From contig JAOXYB010026002.1 in NCBI GenBank assembly GCA_028565635.1, positions 1-12,997 on the forward strand: 12,997 nucleotides of DNA, read 5' to 3'. This document shows positions 9,801 to 12,997 of this stretch, one piece after another; the first letter of the stretch is position 1, and every line of letters starts with the position of its first letter. Origin of the DNA: Phoronis ovalis. Its lineage: Eukaryota; Phoronida; Phoronidae. The notes beneath the pieces were generated by a model, which was not told the origin of the DNA, searched no databases, and worked only from the letters and a program-made list of their open reading frames with translations. The position numbers were made by a program, and so were the translations under genes.

Positions 9801-12254
9801 AGCTCTTAAAAAGTTTAATAATTCTGTTTTAATTGGATTTTGAACAGATTAACAAACATTAACAGATAATTATTATTTTATTTTAATGCAGTTATAGCAA
9901 AATTATCATTTTTTTCCCCTAAATAAAAATGTGTTTTATCTTTGAAGTGGGCCCAGTGAGTACACATCGGATGCGTACAAAATTGCTCTTCTATATGGAT
10001 ATAGAGTAAGCATAATTCACAGCCTGTTCAAAATAATAAACAATTCAGGAAAGTTGTGTGATGAATGCTAATATTCTATTAGCAACATTAATAAATTTAA
10101 AATGTATGATTGCATAATTCTTTAAAAGTTCAGGGAACCCCATTCTTCGTGTCTTCTGGATTAAATATTTATGCACATGTAAGTTAATGATTCGTAATTA
10201 ACATATATTGTCCATTATTAAACAGGTTTCATTGTTATAACTGCTTTCGTTGCAGACTCAAGATTTCAATGGTTCATTACCACCTGTGTCTCCATCTCCA
10301 CGACCACCTTCCCCAGTCAGAAGAACTGTAGCTCCGTCTCCTAGTTACAAAGCTGAATTACAGGAATATCAAAGTATGATTCAACCATTTCAAGACCCAA
10401 GAGGGAGGCCGGGGAGTTCTAGATATAGACAGATTCATGGAAACAAAGATCAGAGTCCACCCAGGTTTGATATGGTTTACTTGCGTTCATATTGAGAATT
10501 TGTAAAGTGATATTTTATTATTTCTGTCGCATGTATAAATTCAAAATCTGAATCCTCCTATTCTTTTCTCCATGCTCTAGCTACACTGTCTACACGGAAT
10601 GTATTTTTATGCTTAGAATTAACAAAAGTCTAGATTTTCCAAATTAATTGCATCATCACTATCAAAAAAAATAACTCAATTTGGCAAAATTTATTTATTT
10701 ACTGCGTGACTTAAAGAAAATTAGTTAAACCTTCACATTTTATTAACAAAAAAACATGAAATGAATAATCATGTATACTAACTGGGACATTTCATGCCTT
10801 CTTAAAAGTCACCACCATCTCTAGATTTTTCATCACATTGTCTACTAACTATTGGTAATGGAAAATATCTTACAATCATTTAATAATAAAAAAACAAACA
10901 AGTCCAACTTAATCCAAATATTAAAAAAAAAACACTGTTGTAATTAAAATGATCTAATTCGTATTTGTTTTGCGTTACACGCATTTTTAATATTTTCTAG
11001 GCAAAAGAATGGTCGTGCTGGCGGATCCTGGAGACATGTTAGGCAGACAAATGGGCATCAAGGCAATAACATTCTCTTCATTGAAGGTGAGTGCAAATTT
11101 TAGAAACAGATCTATGGAGAATAGAAAACATAGTTGTGTATTGTATAACTTGGTTTCCATATAAACTTTGCTTCAACAGATTGTCATAAATAAATCAATG
11201 TATCTTATTAGCACGGCATTGTTATTGATTTATATAAATGTCTGTGGATTGATTTTCCGTTTGTTTACATTACTACAATATTATTTTGCCAATCTTTATA
11301 TTTTGATTATTTTACACTAAGGAATCTATACTTATTTAGTTTTGTATTTTACTGTTACCAGTAATTCATTGTTAGTGAATTCATCACATCAAAATGCATA
11401 CCATAGTTCTGTGAGATATTGTGAAACTTCAAGCTTGAATATAATGTTTCTTATTTGTAATACATTCTTCATGTTGATTAAATGAGTTTCATTTGCAAGA
11501 TGGCAGGTTTAAACTCTTAAAGAGAAAATTGTAAGTTTAGACTTTAGTGCAATCCACGGCATCAGAGATTCATTTTTTTTAAAATTGGTTTTTTTAAACT
11601 TACAGAATTCTTGAGAAAATTATATGCTAATGGCATGTCGTTGATCTGTATCCCTCTAGTGGTGAAATTCTGAAATTGATTAGAATTGGTCCTCCTGTCA
11701 TAAGCTATTTCTGTTCTGTTCTCTGTAGGTACAGTAAAGCAAGGTGATTCTTATAACTATCCTCCTTATGGATGGATTCCAACTGAAGCACATGTCACCG
11801 ATGCTTATCATTACGTATCTCCACGCTTGGTACCCATTCATCGTCCTAAAGTACCACAAACTAACAACTACACCAGTTACTATAACAACCATGCAAAAGG
11901 TAACTTCAAGTACTGGTACGATGACAAGAAACCGAGAACTCGTAAGTAGACACATGTTTATTAACACATGCTTAGCCAAGAGAAAAAAAATTAATAAATA
12001 ACCATTAAGACATTTCTGTTTGCTTGATTTTTTAAATCTGACACTGAGTAAGTAATTCCCTCGATCACAAGCGCTAAATCTGAAAATGCATTTAACATCT
12101 TTTGAGTCATCATCTTGTACAACTGGCTTTTTTAACAAATTATACATCCAGCTAATGTCTAAAAGATTCCTACTTTTGATTAGAATCCCGTGGTGAGTAC
12201 ACGAGCTGGACTGACCATCATTATGGTCTGAGCCCTGGACCTGATACACGATAG
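3709..12254 (+). CDS. Multi-exon gene for an unrecognised cysteine-poor, Pro/Ser/Tyr/Trp-rich protein (gene model)
   Basis: Joining 3709-3818, 8198-8315, 10256-10464, 11001-11086, 11729-11941 and 12184-12254 gives 807 bases, 268 codons plus TAG, with no internal stop and every split codon completed correctly. Replacing the first exon by 6719-6948 gives 308 codons. The common 231 residues contain no Cys, seven Trp and many Tyr, Asn, His and Pro. I see no signal peptide, membrane segment, coiled coil or catalytic signature. Residues 87-107 (268-aa numbering) are Ser-Pro rich and probably disordered and phosphorylatable. The C-terminal half has aromatic clusters such as YNYPPYGW (183-190) and YWYDDKK (236-242). 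Such composition is common in small axonemal and microtubule-lumen proteins, but that is inference only and I cannot assign a family. The phase agreement across five junctions makes the exon chain strong; the function is open. Confidence 0.85.
4050..4063 (+). promoter_or_regulatory. CTCF-core-like motif in the intron between the two alternative first exons
   Basis: The 14 bases CCACCAGGTGGTGG match the known animal CTCF core (CCASYAGRKGGCRS) at 13 of 14 positions and also contain the E-box CAGGTG. The motif sits at the edge of a GC-richer patch (4045-4140) inside AT-rich intron, which may be a fragment of a dispersed repeat. Binding is inference. Confidence 0.25.
4825..5014 (+). repeat. Imperfect tandem duplication, about two copies of a 92-101 bp unit
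   Basis: Copy 1 (about 4828-4912) and copy 2 (about 4920-5014) share the ordered blocks AATCCCCTGA, TGATTTTGTGTAGCT, GATCCTTC, and TTTAATCCATTATCTGCTTT continuing to TTATCCC. The offset is 92 at the start and 101 at the end, from small insertions in copy 2. Sequence just before copy 1 (4803-4830) resembles the end of a unit, suggesting a truncated third copy. No reading frame is conserved across the copies, so this looks like a minisatellite-type duplication. Confidence 0.8.
5530..5760 (+). other. GC-richer intronic island of unknown nature
   Basis: This stretch is less AT-rich than its flanks and is open in frames on both strands (72 codons plus, 66 codons minus). It begins with the 10-base palindrome ACACATGTGT. 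No peptide is recognisable and no good splice pair frames it. A decayed transposon or a non-coding exon would both fit. Nothing stronger can be claimed. Confidence 0.25.
5879..5998 (+). CDS. Possible cassette exon with an EF-hand-like segment
   Basis: A segment of exactly 120 bases lies between an acceptor-like AG at 5877-5878 (or 5889-5890) and a strong donor GTGAGT at 5999. It is enterable in frame from exon A (GA+G), encodes 39 residues, and leaves TA. The core reads NTVYESFDGICDPKGFIAG, loosely like a degenerate EF-hand (FD, Gly-x-Ile spacing) but lacking several calcium-ligand acids. Joined to the exon at 8198 it would create TAA at once. Joined to the acceptor at 6302 it would continue 17 residues to a stop. 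It could be a poison exon, an exon of a short isoform, or part of another nested gene. The polypyrimidine tract is weak. Confidence 0.3.
6303..6354 (+). CDS. Possible short terminal exon (nested or alternative transcript)
   Basis: An excellent acceptor, GTGTTTTCTTGCAG, ends at 6302. Following the TA left by the segment at 5879-5998, this sequence completes Tyr and reads LQKFYNLSRRKNEKNY before TAA at 6352-6354. AATAAA lies 77 bases beyond the stop at 6431-6436. Exon A plus 5879-5998 plus this exon would give a 93-residue protein. AATAAA is frequent by chance in such AT-rich DNA. The acceptor could instead start a 5' UTR exon leading to the ATG at 6719. Confidence 0.25.
6510..6523 (+). promoter_or_regulatory. 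RFX X-box-like site 1
   Basis: GTTGCTATGGAAAT differs from the palindromic X-box GTTGCCATGGCAAC at three positions and keeps both half-site cores. It lies about 196-209 bases upstream of the exon B ATG, the usual range for ciliary X-boxes. RFX factors are known to drive ciliary and spermatid genes; use here is inference. Confidence 0.45.
6532..6569 (+). promoter_or_regulatory. Candidate core promoter for exon B (TATA-like plus initiator-like)
   Basis: TATATAAAT at 6532-6540 is followed by an initiator-like TCACATT at 6563-6569, whose A at 6565 lies 31-33 bases from the TATA start, the normal spacing. A start here would give a leader of about 150 bases with three very short upstream ORFs (ATGs at 6572, 6623 and 6656, approximately). 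TATA-like strings are common by chance in this AT-rich sequence. Confidence 0.3.
6597..6610 (+). promoter_or_regulatory. RFX X-box-like site 2
   Basis: ATTGCCATAAAAAC fits the degenerate nematode X-box consensus RYYNYYWWRRNRAC at all positions, 74 bases after site 1. It has a weaker right half than a canonical vertebrate site and would lie just downstream of the proposed start of transcription. Confidence 0.25.
6719..6948 (+). CDS. Alternative first coding exon B
   Basis: ATG at 6719 has G at -3 and G at +4, and an in-frame TAA at 6677-6679 precedes it with no suitable acceptor between. The exon encodes 76 residues plus AG of a split Arg codon, then donor GTAACA at 6949. The peptide is polar and Thr/Ser/Pro/Lys/Asn-rich (TPPLPKDTSNESKVP around residues 16-30), with no Cys, membrane segment or known domain. 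Its exit phase equals that of exon A and fits the acceptor at 8197, giving the 308-residue isoform. It shares the short pattern SPR[RK]xxx[SN]Y with exon A (here SPRKPVLNY). Being closer to the body exons (1.2 kb intron) and behind X-box-like sites, it may be the main start in ciliated or germ cells; that is inference. Confidence 0.7.
6949..8197 (+). other. Intron between the first exons and the first body exon
   Basis: It starts with a moderate donor, GTAACA, and ends with a good acceptor, GTTTCATTTCAG. The interior is very AT-rich with homopolymer A and T runs. I see no coding segment, RNA gene or repeat structure in it. Confidence 0.75.
8198..8315 (+). CDS. Body exon 2 (first common exon)
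   Basis: The first base completes Glu (GA|A) after exon A or Arg (AG|A) after exon B. Then 39 codons follow, ending in CAG before donor GTACAT at 8316, leaving phase 0. The peptide begins PKEVWSPGPDDANYPSHF and ends QPGHWREMYTQ. It is acidic in the middle, with three Trp and several His and Tyr, suggesting a structured binding segment rather than a globular enzyme domain. Base composition is clearly richer in GC than the flanking introns. The WSPGPDD start and the W-x7-W spacing (WKAQPGHW) are the best anchors for a homology search. I know of no named domain matching them. Confidence 0.88.
8316..10255 (+). other. Intron after body exon 2
   Basis: About 1.9 kb of AT-rich sequence bounded by GTACAT and CTTTCGTTGCAG. 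I examined the less AT-rich part near 9470-9560 and found only short frames without fitting phase. No gene, RNA or repeat is supported. Confidence 0.75.
10256..10464 (+). CDS. Body exon 3, Ser/Pro-rich linker
   Basis: After a strong acceptor ending at 10255 the exon reads in phase 0 for 69 codons and leaves AG. It begins TQDFNGSLPPVSPSPRPPSP and continues with VRRTVAPSPSYKAELQEYQS. Four or more Ser-Pro sites next to Arg pairs suggest a proline-directed kinase target and a disordered linker. The second half (QDPRGRPGSSRYRQIHGNK) is basic and Gly/Arg-rich. The donor, CAG|GTTTGA, is weak at +3 and +4 but keeps G at +5. It is the site that restores the frame used by the next exon. If not spliced, translation would add ten residues and stop at TGA 10493-10495. 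Confidence 0.88.
10465..11000 (+). other. Intron after body exon 3
   Basis: 536 bases with weak donor GTTTGA and acceptor TTTAATATTTTCTAG. A run of A near 10921-10932 is the only notable feature. No other gene or element is seen. Confidence 0.75.
11001..11086 (+). CDS. Body exon 4, basic Gly/Arg/Gln segment
   Basis: The first G completes Arg (AG|G). Then 28 codons encode QKNGRAGGSWRHVRQTNG and on to NNILFIE, and one G is left before the strong donor GTGAGT at 11087. Another frame of this exon is also open, but it would hit TAA after three codons of the next exon, so only the chosen frame joins on. The segment is basic then turns hydrophobic (NILFIE), which may form a short beta strand. Function is not recognisable. 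Confidence 0.87.
11087..11728 (+). other. Intron after body exon 4
   Basis: 642 bases from GTGAGT to an excellent acceptor, TTCTGTTCTGTTCTCTGTAG. Sequence is AT-rich with T runs. No internal gene or repeat is supported. Confidence 0.78.
11729..11941 (+). CDS. Body exon 5, aromatic-rich core
   Basis: GT completes Gly, then 70 codons follow and C is left before the consensus donor GTAAGT at 11942. The peptide is unusually rich in Tyr, Asn, His, Pro and Trp: YNYPPYGWIP (183-192 in the 268-residue form), HVTDAYHYVSPRL, NNYTSYYNNH and GNFKYWYDDKKPRT (232-245). This is the longest and GC-richest body exon and probably the most conserved part. Such extended aromatic and proline-punctuated segments resemble proteins that lie along microtubules, but I see no named motif. 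A second possible donor, AAAG|GTAACT at 11900, is in the same phase and would skip 14 residues. Reading through the donor gives CGT AAG TAG, an immediate stop. Confidence 0.9.
11993..11998 (+). terminator. Intronic polyadenylation-signal-like AATAAA
   Basis: AATAAA lies 44 bases after the read-through stop TAG at 11948-11950. If used, the transcript would end in the intron and the protein in PRTRK. The hexamer is frequent by chance in this AT-rich DNA, so weight is low. Confidence 0.2.
12184..12254 (+). CDS. Terminal coding exon (main C-terminus)
   Basis: After the acceptor TACTTTTGATTAG the AA completes Gln (C|AA). Twenty-two further residues follow, SRGEYTSWTDHHYGLSPG then PDTR, and TAG at 12252-12254. 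The peptide keeps the aromatic and His-rich style of the previous exon, which supports it as coding. Nine bases in, at 12193, lies the strong donor GTGAGT; using it would turn this exon into a 9-base microexon that keeps phase 1 and could splice to 12667. No clear AATAAA follows up to the window end, so the 3' UTR end is not located. Confidence 0.85.
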
Positions 12255-12666
12255 AGGTATAGCAGGGTGACAGTTTCAGTATATCCCTCTGAGCTTGGAG
12301 CTGTTGTAGACTAGTGCTTTTAACATTGTAACAGTTAACTATTCTGTTTTATAACAGTCATCAACCTGTCACTGTAAAGAACCTTTCCTGAATGTTTAGT
12401 TGTTGTTGTCTGGTGCAATAGTGGCTCAAACATTCACTGGGATCAGGCATTTTTAAAAGATATTTTTAATTGGTGCAAATGGGAAAAAAAAATTGTTTTC
12501 TATTTATGTCACGATTTAGTTCAAACAGGAAAGGGTACAATTTCTTCACAGTGCACACATATTTATGTCTCTTCTATTCACTCATTTAATGATAAAATGA
12601 TACGGTTACAAGGAAAGCATTGGAGGTGCATGATACAGTACTAACAGGATTTTTGTGGTTTTCCAG
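12255..12666 (+). other. 3' UTR or intron before the possible alternative last exon
   Basis: About 410 bases, less AT-rich at first and then with T and A runs. It ends in a good acceptor, TTTTTGTGGTTTTCCAG. It is 3' UTR in the main form and intron in the alternative form. I see no AATAAA. Confidence 0.5.
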
Positions 12667-12749
12667 CACATTATTCTCGATATTCTATGGGAACTAAAGG
12701 AACCTCTTTAGGAGTTCCTAACTTCAGCTTGCAAACGACATCCATGTAA
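12667..12749 (+). CDS. Possible alternative terminal exon
   Basis: CA completes a codon after either the C left at 11941 (giving Pro) or the G left at 12192 (giving Ala). Then 26 codons follow, starting HYSRYSMGTKGTSLGVPNF, with TAA at 12747-12749. The reading frame is open over its whole length, the acceptor is strong, and the peptide has the Tyr/Ser/Gly character of the rest. Predicted proteins would be 272 or 275 residues with exon A, and 312 or 315 with exon B. It could be a chance frame in 3' UTR, but the joint fit of acceptor, phase and length makes it worth listing. Confidence 0.45.
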
Positions 12750-12997
12750 ACATCAGGTGACAATTGCATGTAACTGTGCAAAAAAACACTGCATTGTTAT
12801 GCAACTTTTATGAACAATTTATAGTTAAACAGAGTTACTGTTTTATCAGTTGCATTCACTGTAGCATTATGTCTCACAGATGTATTACTATATTGCATAC
12901 CACTCACAGTTATTGTCTCATATAGTTTGTCATTATTTTACTAGTCTCCATTTATGCTTATGTCTCTCATAATTTATATTTCTCACCAAGCCATGCC
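12750..12997 (+). other. Possible 3' UTR to window end
   Basis: AT-rich sequence without a coding frame of note and without AATAAA or ATTAAA. The transcript end is probably beyond the window or uses a variant signal. Confidence 0.4.

Noticed and set aside
11744-12001. Plus-strand frame of 85 codons
   Set aside because: It is out of phase with body exon 5 and runs on into the intron; the frame used by the gene joins both neighbours correctly.
11698-12249. Minus-strand frame of 183 codons, the longest in the window
   Set aside because: It runs antisense across two well-supported plus-strand exons and the intron between them, so it is best explained as a shadow.

Overview
This window looks like animal nuclear DNA, probably from an invertebrate, with a mollusc or other lophotrochozoan as a guess only. 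It is strongly AT-rich. It has no bacterial-style dense coding. Its best coding segments are short blocks of 86 to 230 bases, bounded by GT...AG splice signals whose reading phases fit together. No rRNA, tRNA, CRISPR array or intact mobile element could be recognised.

The centre is one plus-strand, multi-exon gene. Five body exons (8198-8315, 10256-10464, 11001-11086, 11729-11941, 12184-12254) join without a stop or phase conflict and end at a TAG. Two different upstream exons, at 3709-3818 and 6719-6948, each start with their own ATG. Each leaves two bases of a split codon, so either can join the first body exon in frame. They give predicted proteins of 268 and 308 residues that differ only at the N-terminus. 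The 3' end also looks variable: the last exon has a competing splice donor after 9 bases, and a further possible terminal exon at 12667-12749 fits the same phase. The shared protein body has no cysteine, is rich in Pro, Ser, Tyr, Trp, Asn and basic residues, and shows no membrane segment or catalytic motif. I do not recognise the family. Two RFX X-box-like sites upstream of the second ATG suggest a cilium- or sperm-flagellum-related gene, but that is an inference.

Region by region. Positions 1-486 contain an open frame on the minus strand with two hydrophobic segments, perhaps the last exon of a neighbouring membrane-protein gene. Positions 487-3578 are AT-rich sequence with no convincing gene, except a small dispersed duplication and a possible 5' UTR exon end. 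Positions 3579-3818 hold the 5' UTR plus first coding exon. The large intron from 3819 holds a CTCF-like motif, an imperfect tandem repeat at 4825-5014, a GC-richer island near 5530-5760, a possible cassette exon at 5879-5998, a possible short terminal exon at 6303-6354, and the second promoter and first exon at 6510-6948. The rest is introns and body exons, then the 3' end of the gene, which probably runs past the window.
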